A program made the translations under genes and the position numbers. The notes under the pieces are model-generated. The model was not told the origin of the DNA. It saw only the letters and a list, made by a program, of their open reading frames with translations, and made no database searches. This document shows, in pieces, positions 1-8,193 of a stretch of 51,703 nucleotides of DNA; position 1 is the first letter of the stretch; the number at the start of each line of letters is the position of its first letter. Origin of the DNA: an uncultured Verrucomicrobia subdivision 3 bacterium (GTDB lineage Bacteria > Verrucomicrobiota > Verrucomicrobiia > Limisphaerales > UBA11358); assembly GCA_903889895.1 (NCBI GenBank), contig CAISYZ010000144.1, forward strand, positions 1 to 51,703, given 5' to 3'.

Positions 1-779
1 AGTCCACTTACATTCAAGAGCCGCCGTTCTTCGAGAATTTCTCGATGACGCCCGGCAGCATCGCTCCCATCACCGGCGCGCGTGCGCTCGGCATTTTCGG
101 CGACAGCGTGACGACCGACCACATTTCGCCCGCCGGCTCGTTCAAGAAGACGACGCCTGCCGGAAAATATCTCGTCGAGAACGGCGTGGCCGTGGAAGAT
201 TTTAACAGCTATGGCTCGCGTCGCGGAAACGACCGCGTGATGACGCGCGGCACGTTCGCCAACGTCCGCATCAAAAACCTCATGGTGCCCGGTGTGGAAG
301 GTGGCGTGACCAAGCTCCAGCCGTCCGGCGAACAGGTCAGCATCTACGACGCCTCGATGAAATATCAGGCCGAGAAAATTCCGCTCGTGATTCTTGCCGG
401 GCAGGAATACGGCACGGGCTCGAGCCGCGATTGGGCCGCGAAAGGCACGAACCTGCTCGGCGTGAAAGCCGTCGTGGCGCAGAGCTTCGAGCGCATCCAC
501 CGCAGCAACCTCGTCGGCATGGGCGTGCTGCCGTTGCAATTCAAAGAAGGCACCACCGCGCAGACCTTGAAACTCGACGGCACGGAGACCTACGACATCG
601 TCGGCCTCGACGCGAACATCAAGCCGCAGCAGGACCTCACGCTCAAGATCACGCGCAAGGACGGCTCCGTGGAAAATGTCGCCGTCCGCTGCCGCATTGA
701 TACGCCCATCGAGATTGACTACTACCAGCACGGCGGCATTTTGCCGTATGTGTTGCGCCAGTTGGTGGCGAAGGCGTAA
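1..779 (+). CDS. acnA: Aconitate hydratase, C-terminal part (5' end outside window)
   Basis: This is the swivel-domain end of aconitase, the TCA-cycle enzyme that interconverts citrate and isocitrate. The reading frame is open from the first complete codon (base 3), so the gene starts upstream of the window. Recognisable segments are [14 protein letters not shown], the SYGSRRGND stretch, the MVPGVEGG region and [15 protein letters not shown], which carries the substrate-contacting serine and arginine of the family. The ending [16 protein letters not shown] is the usual AcnA tail, so the 3' end is intact. The [4Fe-4S] cysteines lie in the missing N-terminal part. A hairpin terminator follows 15 bases after the stop. 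The AcnA (IRP-like) type is preferred over AcnB from the motif order. Confidence 0.96.
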   Translation, partial: STYIQEPPFFENFSMTPGSIAPITGARALGIFGDSVTTDHISPAGSFKKTTPAGKYLVENGVAVEDFNSYGSRRGNDRVMTRGTFANVRIKNLMVPGVEGGVTKLQPSGEQVSIYDASMKYQAEKIPLVILAGQEYGTGSSRDWAAKGTNLLGVKAVVAQSFERIHRSNLVGMGVLPLQFKEGTTAQTLKLDGTETYDIVGLDANIKPQQDLTLKITRKDGSVENVAVRCRIDTPIEIDYYQHGGILPYVLRQLVAKA

Positions 780-793
780 TTTAAATCAGTTTC

Positions 794-828
794 AAATGCC
801 GAATTTCTTGATGAGGTTCGGCATTTTT
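794..828 (+). terminator. Rho-independent terminator after aconitase
   Basis: A perfect 10-bp stem AAATGCCGAA / TTCGGCATTT (794-803 and 817-826) encloses a 13-nt loop and runs into a short T tract. It begins 15 nt after the aconitase stop. The rest of the gap to 1030 holds only a weaker 6-bp hairpin (ATGCCG/CGGCAT at 958-976) and presumably the promoter of the next gene. Confidence 0.8.
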
Positions 829-1029
829 AGATCGAGTGAGTTGACGACTTCATTGTGCCGCTTGTGTTGAATTGCGTATGCTGCGGCACATGATTCATGA
901 TGTTCAAGCTACCCCAATGGACGTGGTTTTGCGTGATGTGCTGAAGCTGCCGTGGTGATGCCGCTGTCACCGGCATGTCACAAAAAATTATTTGGGTTCG
1001 AAAAGGTGAAACGGTAACTTGGCCTAGTT

Positions 1030-1983
1030 ATGAAACAAACCCGTCGCCAGTTCGTCCGCACGCTATTTGTCGCCACGCAGGCCACCGCCTTGGCCCCGCT
1101 GTTATCGGGCAGGTTGCTGGCTGCCGGCAATCCGGCCGCGGCCCTGAACTTTTTGCTGGTTGGCGACTGGGGCAGGAATGGCGAGAAAGACCAGGTCGCC
1201 GTCGCCAAACAGATGGGGCTGGCCGCCGACCAGAATCCGGCGAAGTTCATCATTTCCGTCGGGGATAATTTCTACGAGGACGGGGTGAAGTCCGTGGACG
1301 ATCCACAATGGCAGAGTTCCTTTGAGCAAGTTTACACCGCCGCCTCCTTGCAGGTGCCGTGGTGGTCAATCCTGGGTAACCACGATTATCATGGCAACTG
1401 CGACGCGCAGATTGAATACCACTTGCGCAGTCCCCGCTGGAACATGCCGGCGCGTTACTACACCCGCACGGAGCAAATTGATGCGGCCAACGCGGTGGAC
1501 TTCTTCTACCTCGACACCACGCCGATGTCCAAGCTTGATGCGGACGAACTGATGTTTCATGGCAACGTGAAATCTCAGGATCTCGCCCGGCAACTTGCGT
1601 GGCTGGATGCCGCGCTCGCGGCGTCCACCGCGCCGTGGAAAATCGTCGTGGGGCATCACCCGGTTTATTCCGGCGGCCAGCATGGCGACACGCCGTATAT
1701 CATCAAACACATCCTGCCGTTGCTGGAAAAATACGGCGTGCAGGCGTATTTCAACGGGCACGACCACGACTTGCAGCATTTGCAGGCGGGGAAAATCAAT
1801 CTCTTCTGCACCGGCGGCGGTTCCAAGCCCCGCACGCAACTCAAGACCACGGCGCACACGAAATTCGGGCTGGGCTGCTCCGGGTTCATCGCCGCAACGC
1901 TGGCGGCGGAGCAATTGGACGTGCGGATGATTGACGACCAGGGGAAGCTCCTCTACGCGACAACCGTGCCGCGCAGGGCTTGA
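1030..1983 (+). CDS. Twin-arginine exported metallophosphoesterase (purple acid phosphatase-like)
   Basis: A 317-aa secreted phosphatase. The N-terminus has a Tat signal (TRRQFVRT at residues 4-11, then a hydrophobic stretch ending near AAG at 31-33), which fits a folded metalloenzyme exported with its metals in place. The calcineurin-like metal sites are all present: GDWG (45-48), GDN (78-80), GNHDY (116-120), GHH (208-210) and NGHDHD (242-247). Order and spacing resemble the small tartrate-resistant (type 5) acid phosphatases, which hydrolyse phosphate monoesters through a binuclear metal centre. The ATG at 1030 places the Tat motif at the usual distance. It stands alone on the plus strand. 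The exact substrate cannot be read from sequence. Confidence 0.88.
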   Translation: MKQTRRQFVRTLFVATQATALAPLLSGRLLAAGNPAAALNFLLVGDWGRNGEKDQVAVAKQMGLAADQNPAKFIISVGDNFYEDGVKSVDDPQWQSSFEQVYTAASLQVPWWSILGNHDYHGNCDAQIEYHLRSPRWNMPARYYTRTEQIDAANAVDFFYLDTTPMSKLDADELMFHGNVKSQDLARQLAWLDAALAASTAPWKIVVGHHPVYSGGQHGDTPYIIKHILPLLEKYGVQAYFNGHDHDLQHLQAGKINLFCTGGGSKPRTQLKTTAHTKFGLGCSGFIAATLAAEQLDVRMIDDQGKLLYATTVPRRA

Positions 1984-2010
1984 GAAGCTAACGAATAATT
2001 CGGGGCCAAA

Positions 2011-2256
2011 TCAAACCTTGTTGCCGAAACGGGTAATGAGAAACGCCACGACTGCGGCGATACCCAGCACGGCGACGATGAGGCCGGCGATGAACTCCAG
2101 CTTCTTGTGCCGGAACGCGACGTTTTGTTTCGGGAAAAGCCATTTTGCCAACAGCCGGGACAGGAAAAAATCCTCCTTTTCCACCGTATTCATCAGCATG
2201 TAGCCGATGCAGGGCAGGCAAATCACCGCGACGACGAAATAGAAAATGCGCAACAT
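2011..2256 (-). CDS. Small membrane protein of unknown function
   Basis: An 81-aa protein with two predicted membrane segments, roughly residues 3-22 (FYFVVAVICLPCIGYMLM) and 55-75 (FIAGLIVAVLGIAAVVAFLI). They are joined by a charged linker rich in Lys, Arg and Phe. I recognise no family. Support comes from the clean two-helix pattern and a complete ATG-to-stop frame lying between two plus-strand genes without overlap. Its upstream gap (2257-2498, about 240 nt) must hold divergent promoters for this gene and the thioredoxin-like gene. I saw no clear operator there. Confidence 0.6.
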   Translation of the reverse strand: MLRIFYFVVAVICLPCIGYMLMNTVEKEDFFLSRLLAKWLFPKQNVAFRHKKLEFIAGLIVAVLGIAAVVAFLITRFGNKV

Positions 2257-2498
2257 GGGAAAACTTCAACGAAAACCGGTGGATTTGTTCAATGATGACT
2301 GCTCACGACAACATCCTTGCCGTTCCCGCTGGGGAGTAAAGCCCAAACTGCGCCGGCAGCGATTTGTCACCGATTTGTTGCCTTTGGCCTCTTTTTTGAT
2401 CGTCGGCGGACGGTGGCAGGTTTTCCGCTTGATAAGCCGGGCGGGTAGGGCAGGATGGATTGCCAAGCCCGACGGCCAAATCGTCCGGCAAACGAACA

Positions 2499-3290
2499 AT
2501 GGAAATTATCCATCGCAACCTCCGATTGCGCCGCCTGAGCTGGCTGCTGGCTGGCGGTCTTTGGCTGGGCGCGCTCGCGGCACGGGCCGATGAGCATTTC
2601 GATACGTTGGCGGTGAAAGGCGAATCGTTCACTAATGTCACCATCACCGAGGTTTCCAAAACGGACATTTATTTCATCCACGCGCGCGGAATGGACAACG
2701 CCAAGCTTAAGGATCTCGACCCGGCGTTGCAGAAACATTTCGGTTATAATTCCAAAGTGGCGGCGAAGGAAGAACAGGCGCACGTCGAGGCCAACAAAAT
2801 TTATCACGACCAACTGTTGAAACAAAAGCCGCCCGAAGCCTCGGCGGCGGCTGATGACTTTGTGGCACCGAAACTTTATGCGCGATCGGTGCGCGGCCAG
2901 CAGATTGACCAGTTCATCGCGGAGCATTGGGTGGTGGGCCCGCCGGATACGCGGGGGAAATTCGTGTTGATTGACTTTTGGGCCACTTGGTGCGGGCCGT
3001 GCCGGCGATCCATCCCGGAACTCAATGAGTTTGCAGCGCGGTTCAAGGACCGATTGGTCGTCATCGGCCTGAGCAACGAATCGGTCGCCGACATTCAAAA
3101 GATGCATGATCCGCATATTGATTATTACGTTGCGAACGACACGCAATCGCGCATGGAAAAGATGCTGGAAGTGACGGGGATTCCGCATTGCATTCTGTGC
3201 GACCCCACGGGCACGGTGCGTTACGAAGGGATGCCGGGATTTCTCGACGACGCCAAACTGGAACATTTCCTCGATAAATACGGCCGGTGA
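2499..3290 (+). CDS. TlpA-like secreted or membrane-anchored thioredoxin-fold protein
   Basis: A 263-aa protein. The frame extends upstream to a TTG at 2460, but the ATG at 2499 places the signal sequence (RRLSWLLAGGLWLGALAARADEH) at the N-terminus and is preferred. Residues about 31-110 form a charged alpha-rich domain of unknown role. A thioredoxin-like domain follows from about residue 150, with LIDFWATWCGPCRR (WCGPC at 164-168), the cis-Pro segment TGIPHCIL and a terminal helix. TlpA/ResA-type proteins reduce or isomerise disulfides outside the cytoplasm, often in cytochrome maturation. No cytochrome genes are nearby, so the substrate is unknown. The second cysteine pair region (PHCILC) is unusual. 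Confidence 0.85.
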   Translation: MEIIHRNLRLRRLSWLLAGGLWLGALAARADEHFDTLAVKGESFTNVTITEVSKTDIYFIHARGMDNAKLKDLDPALQKHFGYNSKVAAKEEQAHVEANKIYHDQLLKQKPPEASAAADDFVAPKLYARSVRGQQIDQFIAEHWVVGPPDTRGKFVLIDFWATWCGPCRRSIPELNEFAARFKDRLVVIGLSNESVADIQKMHDPHIDYYVANDTQSRMEKMLEVTGIPHCILCDPTGTVRYEGMPGFLDDAKLEHFLDKYGR

Positions 3291-3320
3291 CTGGATTGGT
3301 CGCGGCAGTGGAAAGACTTC

Positions 3321-4010
3321 GTGAAAAAGATATTTATACTCCTGATTGTTTTGCTCCTCCCGCTGCTTACCGTGCGGGCAGACCTGAAACTCGTGCAGCA
3401 ATCCACCGATACGAATGCGCCGTTTCAGGCGCGGCTATGGCTCAAAGACGGTAAGATGCGGCTCGAACAGCAGGAAAATACCAACGGTAGTTATGCTGTG
3501 ATTATTGACCTGAACACGCGCGACTCGTGGACGTTGCTGCCGCATGAGCGGAAATATTTAAAGCGTTCCGGTGCGGCCATTTTGAAAAGCATGGCGCTAG
3601 ACTTGAAGTTGTTCGGGAGCACCAATGAAAATTTCCAGATGCCCGCGCCGGCCTTGGATACTGGGCGTGTGGAACCGATGAACGGTTACGACACGGAGGT
3701 GTATGTCTGGCGCGGCACCCACGGGCTGACGCAAACCTTGTGGGTGGCGAAGGAATTTCCTGATTACGAAAACATCCGCGCAGAGCTGGCGCGGCTGGAT
3801 CAATTCAACCGGACCGGACCGCACCCGAACGCGCAGCCAGAGTTGAGCCGGTTGCCCGGCATGGTGGTGCAAAGCGAGCAAAGGATGGGCGACGTGACCA
3901 AAACCGTGAAGTTAATTTCGGCAAAAATCGAACCGGTGGATGCGAAGTTATTTGAACTGCCGGCGGATTACACGTTGTGGGTGCCGCCGGCAAAGCCGCC
4001 GAAGCCGTAG
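3321..4010 (+). CDS. Secreted protein resembling DUF4412 family
   Basis: A 229-aa exported protein with a GTG start. The N-terminus MKKIFILLIVLLLPLLTVRAD is a clear signal peptide ending at Ala20. The mature part alternates beta strands (FQARLWLKDGKMRLE, GSYAVIIDLNTRDSWTLLPHERKYL), a pattern I associate with DUF4412-type periplasmic proteins of unknown function that share a fold with LolA-like lipoprotein carriers. It begins 30 nt after the thioredoxin-like gene and is probably co-transcribed with it, suggesting a shared envelope role. Family assignment is from pattern only. Confidence 0.65.
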   Translation: MKKIFILLIVLLLPLLTVRADLKLVQQSTDTNAPFQARLWLKDGKMRLEQQENTNGSYAVIIDLNTRDSWTLLPHERKYLKRSGAAILKSMALDLKLFGSTNENFQMPAPALDTGRVEPMNGYDTEVYVWRGTHGLTQTLWVAKEFPDYENIRAELARLDQFNRTGPHPNAQPELSRLPGMVVQSEQRMGDVTKTVKLISAKIEPVDAKLFELPADYTLWVPPAKPPKP

Positions 4011-4028
4011 GGAGTTTCGCAGGAAAAA

Positions 4029-5057
4029 TTACTTCCGCATCAGCTTCAAATGGCCGTAGCCAACGAGGCGTTTGCTTTTCTCATCCCACAACCGATAGGT
4101 GATGGTCTTCAGACTGGCGAGCAACGTGATGGGTTTGACCTGCTGGAACAATGGGTCGGCGTGATGGCATTTTTCCAGGTGGTAATTCGGAATGCGCGGG
4201 CTCAAATGATGGATGTGGTGGTAGCCGATGTTGCCGGTGAACCATTGCAGGATGCGCGGCAGCTTGTAAAACGAGCTGCCTTGCAGCGCAGCTGCTGTGT
4301 AGCTCCAGTTGTCGCCGCGCTCCCAATACACATCCTCGAACTGATGCTGCACGTAGAACATCCACACGCCTGCACCGCCCGCCACCATGATAATGATGAG
4401 CTGGATGATCAAATAATCCCAGACGCCAAAGAAGGAAATGAGCGCCAGCATTAAGGCCAGCAACGCCGCATCCATGGCGTAAACGGAATGCCGCTCGCGG
4501 CGGCTCGCTTTCAGGGCGGGCACGCGTTGAATGAAAACGAACAGAACCACCGGCGCAACGATGAAGAGCACGCCGGGATTGCGCGCGAGGCGGTAGGCGA
4601 ATTTTTTCCAGCGCGAGGCCTCGAGATATTCCTGCACGGTCATCGTCCAAACGTCGCCGGTGCCGCGCCGGTCGAGATCGCCCGCGCTGCTGTGGTGGAT
4701 ATTGTGTTCCCAGCGCCAATGAAAATAGGGTGTGAAGGCAAGCAGACCAGTGATGAAGCCGACCACGTCGTTCGCGATATTTGACTTAAAGAACGAGCCG
4801 TGGCAGCAGTCGTGAAAAATGATGAACGTGCGGACCAGAAACCCGCCGGCCAAAATGGCGAGCGGCACGACGAGCCACCACGAGATATCCCGGCACAGAT
4901 ACATCAGATACCACAAGCCGGCGTAGGGGACGAGCGTGTTGGCAACCTGCCATAGCGCGCGCCCGAGCGAAGGCTGCTGGTATTTCAGCACAATCTCCTT
5001 CCACACTTCCACGGGTGGATGGTTGCTGGCGCTGTCGGTTTTGGAATCGTTGTTCAT
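4029..5057 (-). CDS. Membrane fatty acid desaturase
   Basis: A 342-aa integral membrane diiron desaturase. Three histidine boxes are visible: HDCCH (near residue 84), HNIHH (near 119) and HHIHH (near 285), which bind the two irons in this family. Hydrophobic pairs flank them (VPLAILAGGFLVRTFIIF, LFIVAPVVLFVFI, LIIQLIIIMVAGG). Box order and length fit acyl-lipid delta-12/omega-3 type desaturases that introduce double bonds into membrane fatty acids with ferredoxin or cytochrome b5-like donors. It is convergent with the DUF4412-like gene, 18 nt apart, and divergent from the TfoX-N gene. Regiospecificity cannot be read from sequence. Confidence 0.9.
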   Translation of the reverse strand: MNNDSKTDSASNHPPVEVWKEIVLKYQQPSLGRALWQVANTLVPYAGLWYLMYLCRDISWWLVVPLAILAGGFLVRTFIIFHDCCHGSFFKSNIANDVVGFITGLLAFTPYFHWRWEHNIHHSSAGDLDRRGTGDVWTMTVQEYLEASRWKKFAYRLARNPGVLFIVAPVVLFVFIQRVPALKASRRERHSVYAMDAALLALMLALISFFGVWDYLIIQLIIIMVAGGAGVWMFYVQHQFEDVYWERGDNWSYTAAALQGSSFYKLPRILQWFTGNIGYHHIHHLSPRIPNYHLEKCHHADPLFQQVKPITLLASLKTITYRLWDEKSKRLVGYGHLKLMRK

Positions 5058-5219
5058 GTCACAAATTGCCCACGGAAATCATCATTATTCTCACCCGCAG
5101 CGGTTGCACGCGTCAGGTTGAATCCAAGGCAGGTTGAAAAATCATAGCTCAACGGAGCGAATTCGGCAAAGCGATTTTTCCGCCTCGCCCGCCGGGCGGT
5201 GACGTGGTATTTCACTTTT

Positions 5220-5585
5220 GTGGCGGATGATTCATTCAAGGAATTTGTGCTGGACCAGTTGAGCGCGCTGTCGGACGTGCGGGCACGGGCGATGTTTGGC
5301 GCGCACGGATTGTATCAGGGCGAACATTTCTTCGGCATCCTCGACGAGGGCCGGCTGTTTTTTAAAACCGATGCGGTTTCTGAAAAAGAATACATCACGC
5401 GCGGCATGGGGCCGTTCACTTATGAAATGAAGGGCCGGGTGATGACGATGAGCTACTACGAGGTGCCGCCGGAAATCCTGGAACAGCCGCTGGAACTGGT
5501 GCTTTGGGCGCGGCGCGCACTTATCCTCGCTGCTCAAAAAAAAAGGCCGTCCGGAGACGGCCTTGAAGCAGCGGTGTGTGTTTAG
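5220..5585 (+). CDS. TfoX N-terminal domain protein
   Basis: The protein starts DDSFKEFVLDQLSAL after a GTG at 5220. The frame also opens from a GTG at 5199, but the family normally begins directly with this segment. It then has the conserved core RARAMFGAHGLYQGEHFFGIL...RLFFKTD and the ending SYYEVPPEILEQPLELVLWARRAL. TfoX-N domains occur alone in many bacteria without a proven role; full-length TfoX (Sxy) activates competence genes. The last ~15 codons (AAQKKRPSGDGLEAAVCV) run through a terminator hairpin that belongs to the opposite strand, so they are unlikely to be conserved. Confidence 0.8.
   Translation: MADDSFKEFVLDQLSALSDVRARAMFGAHGLYQGEHFFGILDEGRLFFKTDAVSEKEYITRGMGPFTYEMKGRVMTMSYYEVPPEILEQPLELVLWARRALILAAQKKRPSGDGLEAAVCV
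5536..5564 (-). terminator. Terminator of the 35-aa basic protein gene
   Basis: On the minus strand a perfect 9-bp stem AAGGCCGTC / GACGGCCTT (5543-5551, 5556-5564) with a four-base loop is followed by nine T residues (nine A at 5536-5544 on the plus strand). It lies 18 nt after the stop of the minus-strand small gene and inside the 3' end of the TfoX-N gene. Confidence 0.85.
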
Positions 5586-5689
5586 GCTTTTTTCTTGGCG
5601 CCGAGTTTTGCCTTGAGGGCGGTCTTCTTGCGCTTCTGGTAGGCCTTGCGGCGTTTCTTGTGTTCAGCTTTGTTGTATTGTTTTCCCAT
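5582..5689 (-). CDS. 35-aa highly basic small protein
   Basis: A complete short gene, ATG at 5689 and TAA at 5582-5584. The product begins MGKQYNKAEHKKRRKAYQKR and ends LGAKKKA, with about half its residues Lys or Arg and no hydrophobic segment. I associate this MGKQYNK-type protein with Verrucomicrobia and relatives, where it looks like a ribosome- or nucleic-acid-binding basic peptide; the function is unknown. Support comes from the strong codon pattern, its own terminator just downstream, and conservation of the opening motif as remembered from related genomes. It is convergent with and overlaps the tail of the TfoX-N gene by 4 nt. Confidence 0.8.
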   Translation of the reverse strand: MGKQYNKAEHKKRRKAYQKRKKTALKAKLGAKKKA

Positions 5690-5737
5690 AGGATTCGATT
5701 AACTTTGTTTCGCAATTGCGATTTCGTGTTCGCCACT

Positions 5738-6268
5738 ATGAATTTTTACCCGCGCAGTTTCAATCTTTATTTGCTGGCCGCCGTGCTGCTGACGGCGGTC
5801 TGCGGCTGCCAGTCCACCAAAAAGGAGGACAAGCATCTCGCCATGCTGCGCATCCACATCGAGAACCGCGCCCAGTTGCCGAGCTCCAGCTTCGGTCGGA
5901 CCATCTCGGTGCTGCGCTCGCAACCGGTGATGGTGACCATTAATTCCGAGCCGGTGTTGACCGAGGCCGATATAGCTTCCGCCTCGGTGCTCGACACGCC
6001 CGGCGGCCTTGCCGTGCAAGTGCACTTCAACGAGACGGGCACCTACACGCTCGAACAGTTCACCGCCGCCTATGCCGGCAAACATTTCGCCATCTTCGGC
6101 CAATGGACCGAGCTCGTGAAGGACAGCCGCTGGCTCGCCGCGCCGCTCATCAACCACCGCATCGCCAACGGCGAGCTTTCGTTCACGCCGGACGCATCGC
6201 CGGAGGAAATCCGCCAGCTCGTCGTGGGGTTGAATAACATGGTCAAGCATCTGGCGCAGTCAAAATAG
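5738..6268 (+). CDS. Lipoprotein with SecD/SecF P1-head-like domain
   Basis: A 176-aa protein. The frame is open further upstream, but the ATG at 5738 precedes a lipoprotein signal (LYLLAAVLLTAVCGCQS, lipobox ending at Cys near residue 22). The C-terminal half (LTEADIASASV...GGLAVQVHFNETGTYTLEQFTAAYAGKHFAIFGQW...LAAPLINHRIANGELSF...EEIRQLVVGLNN) follows the order seen in the P1 head of SecD: a strand ending in a phase of FxEtG, a helix, the G-K-x-(L/F)-A-I strand, SAPVI-like APLIN and a final helix. It is read here as a free-standing lipidated relative of that domain. It is followed 2 nt later by an M23 peptidase gene, so an envelope role is likely. The SecD link is inference. Confidence 0.7.
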   Translation: MNFYPRSFNLYLLAAVLLTAVCGCQSTKKEDKHLAMLRIHIENRAQLPSSSFGRTISVLRSQPVMVTINSEPVLTEADIASASVLDTPGGLAVQVHFNETGTYTLEQFTAAYAGKHFAIFGQWTELVKDSRWLAAPLINHRIANGELSFTPDASPEEIRQLVVGLNNMVKHLAQSK

Positions 6269-6270
6269 CA

Positions 6271-7287
6271 ATGAAATCATCCGTCGTAAGCCGGCTCGCG
6301 CTCGCCGGCCTTGTGAGCAGCGCCCTCATCGTCTCCGCCCAAACCCCGTTCCAATTTCCAACCGCCAACCACGCGCTCTATGAGGTTGGCGCGGAACTGA
6401 AATTTCTCGCGCCCACGTCGCCCGACCGTTCCTGGACCACCGGCAGCTTCGGCTGCGTGCGCACGGACGGCTGGCAGATGCACGAGGGTCTCGACATCCG
6501 CAGCCTTCAGCACGACCGCGCCGGCGAGCCGACCGATCCCGTCATGGCCACCGCCGACGGCACGGTGATGTATGCCAACACCAAGGCCGGCCTTTCCAAT
6601 TATGGCAAATACGTGGTCATCCGCCATATCATTGACGGCATAGAAATTTATTCGCTCTACGCCCATTTGAGCGAAGTCCGCACCGCCGTCGGCAAGAATG
6701 TCCGCGCTGGCGAAGTCATCGCCATCATGGGCCGCACGTCCAACACCAGTGAGCGCATCGGCAAGGAGCGCGCCCACGTTCATTTCGAGCTGAATGTTTT
6801 TGTGAACGACAACTTCTCCGCGTGGTTTCGCAAGAACATGCCGGGCGAACGCAACGACCACGGCCTCTGGAACGGCCAGAACCTCGACGGCCTCGACCCG
6901 CGCGACATCTTGCTGGCCGAACACGACCCGGTGAAAAAGTTCAACCTTGCCACCTTCATCCGCAGCCAGACTGAGCTCTGCCGCGTGCTCGTGCGCGCCA
7001 CGAATTTCTCCTACCTCAAGCGCTATGCGCCGCTCGTCCTGAAGAATCCCAAGGCGGACAAGGAAGGTGTCGCCGGTTACGAGATTGCGCTCAATTACAA
7101 TGCCGTGCCGTTCGCGCTCATGCCTCGCGCGGCTTCCGAAATGAAGGGCGCGAGCCGGATTACCTTGCTCTCTGTGAACGAGGCCGAGAACCGCGCGCAT
7201 CCCTGCCGCCGGCTGGTGATTCAAAAGGGCACGCACTGGCAGCTTACCGAGAAGGGGCTGCACGAAGTCGAGATGATCACCTACTGA
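6271..7287 (+). CDS. Secreted M23 family metallopeptidase
   Basis: A 338-aa exported LytM-type endopeptidase that would cut peptide cross-links in peptidoglycan. A signal peptide (residues 1-23, ending VSA-QTP) precedes the catalytic domain. Zinc ligands are visible as H71-x3-D75 (HEGLD) and H171 in HVHFEL (169-174), with the accessory H132 in YAHLS. A C-terminal portion of about 150 residues after the catalytic core has no recognised domain. It starts 2 nt after the SecD-P1-like lipoprotein gene, so the two are almost certainly translated from one message. Confidence 0.9.
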   Translation: MKSSVVSRLALAGLVSSALIVSAQTPFQFPTANHALYEVGAELKFLAPTSPDRSWTTGSFGCVRTDGWQMHEGLDIRSLQHDRAGEPTDPVMATADGTVMYANTKAGLSNYGKYVVIRHIIDGIEIYSLYAHLSEVRTAVGKNVRAGEVIAIMGRTSNTSERIGKERAHVHFELNVFVNDNFSAWFRKNMPGERNDHGLWNGQNLDGLDPRDILLAEHDPVKKFNLATFIRSQTELCRVLVRATNFSYLKRYAPLVLKNPKADKEGVAGYEIALNYNAVPFALMPRAASEMKGASRITLLSVNEAENRAHPCRRLVIQKGTHWQLTEKGLHEVEMITY

Positions 7288-7335
7288 TTTCAGTTGCGCC
7301 GGGGGTGGTTCGGCCTAATTTCATGGGCAGCTGCC

Positions 7336-8148
7336 ATGATTGAACCTGAAACATTTCCGCGCGCGCGCCGCTGTTCCGGCGGCTTCACGCTCGTGGAATT
7401 GCTCGTGGTCATTGCCATCATTGGCATCCTTGCCGCGCTGCTGCTGCCGGCGCTCAGTTCCGCCAAACAGCGGGCGCAAACCATCATCTGCCTGAACAAT
7501 ATCAAGCAGTTGGAGCTTTGCTGCCACCTCTACGCCGCCGACTACAACGACTTTTTTCCGCCCAATCAGGTCGGCGGCTTTGTGGCGGCGCCGAGCGGCA
7601 CCAATGGCTTGAACGTCGTCACCAACACCGCTTCCTGGTGCCCCGGCATCGCGCCGCAGGACCCGCTCGTTGCCAACACCGTGGCCGCCGGCAATATCTA
7701 TGCCTACAACAAATCTCCTGCCATCTACCATTGTCCCGCCGACCATTCCACGGTGGACGGCATGCCGGACACGCTGCGCACGCGGAGCTATTGCATGGAT
7801 ATCAGCCTGAGTTGCGCCGACGCCGTCAGCACTTACTGGAAGTTCACGCAGATCACCGTCCCGCCGCCCGCCGGCATTTTTGTCTTCATCGACACGCAGG
7901 AGCAGGACATCTGGGACGCTACCTTTGGCATCTTCTCGCCGGACAATTACTATGCCGACTACTGGTTGGATTTGGCGGCGGACCGGCATCAGCGCGGGGC
8001 GAACCTCTCCTTTGCCGACGGTCACGTGGAGCATTGGCACTGGCAGTCGCCAAAAGTTTTTCAAGGCGTGTGGTGGCCCGCACTGGATGCCGCCGACCTG
8101 GCCGACCTCCACCGGTTGGAGCAATGCGTTAAGCCCGGCGTGGAATGA
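7336..8148 (+). CDS. Prepilin-like protein with type II secretion N-terminal methylation site (H-X9-DG type)
   Basis: A 270-aa protein. The frame opens at TTG 7294, but the ATG at 7336 gives the typical short leader. Residues about 15-40 carry the prepilin motif [25 protein letters not shown], with cleavage after Gly and the +5 Glu. Then comes [21 protein letters not shown], and the C-terminus has the [13 protein letters not shown] signature. This class is hugely expanded in Verrucomicrobia and Planctomycetes; members are thought to be pseudopilins or surface proteins of unknown role. Next to secreted hydrolases, a part in secretion or cell-surface structure is plausible but unproven. Confidence 0.92.
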   Translation: MIEPETFPRARRCSGGFTLVELLVVIAIIGILAALLLPALSSAKQRAQTIICLNNIKQLELCCHLYAADYNDFFPPNQVGGFVAAPSGTNGLNVVTNTASWCPGIAPQDPLVANTVAAGNIYAYNKSPAIYHCPADHSTVDGMPDTLRTRSYCMDISLSCADAVSTYWKFTQITVPPPAGIFVFIDTQEQDIWDATFGIFSPDNYYADYWLDLAADRHQRGANLSFADGHVEHWHWQSPKVFQGVWWPALDAADLADLHRLEQCVKPGVE

Positions 8149-8193
8149 GCGGGCTCAGGCCAGAGGAGAAAATCTTTTAACGCCAATCGTAAA

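Noticed and set aside
958..976. Second terminator after aconitase
   Set aside because: Only a 6-bp stem with a seven-base loop and no T tract directly after it.
6277..7263. Long minus-strand frame opposite the M23 peptidase gene
   Set aside because: It is a high-GC shadow of a clear gene, with low-complexity, Arg/His/Ala/Val-rich product and no family pattern.
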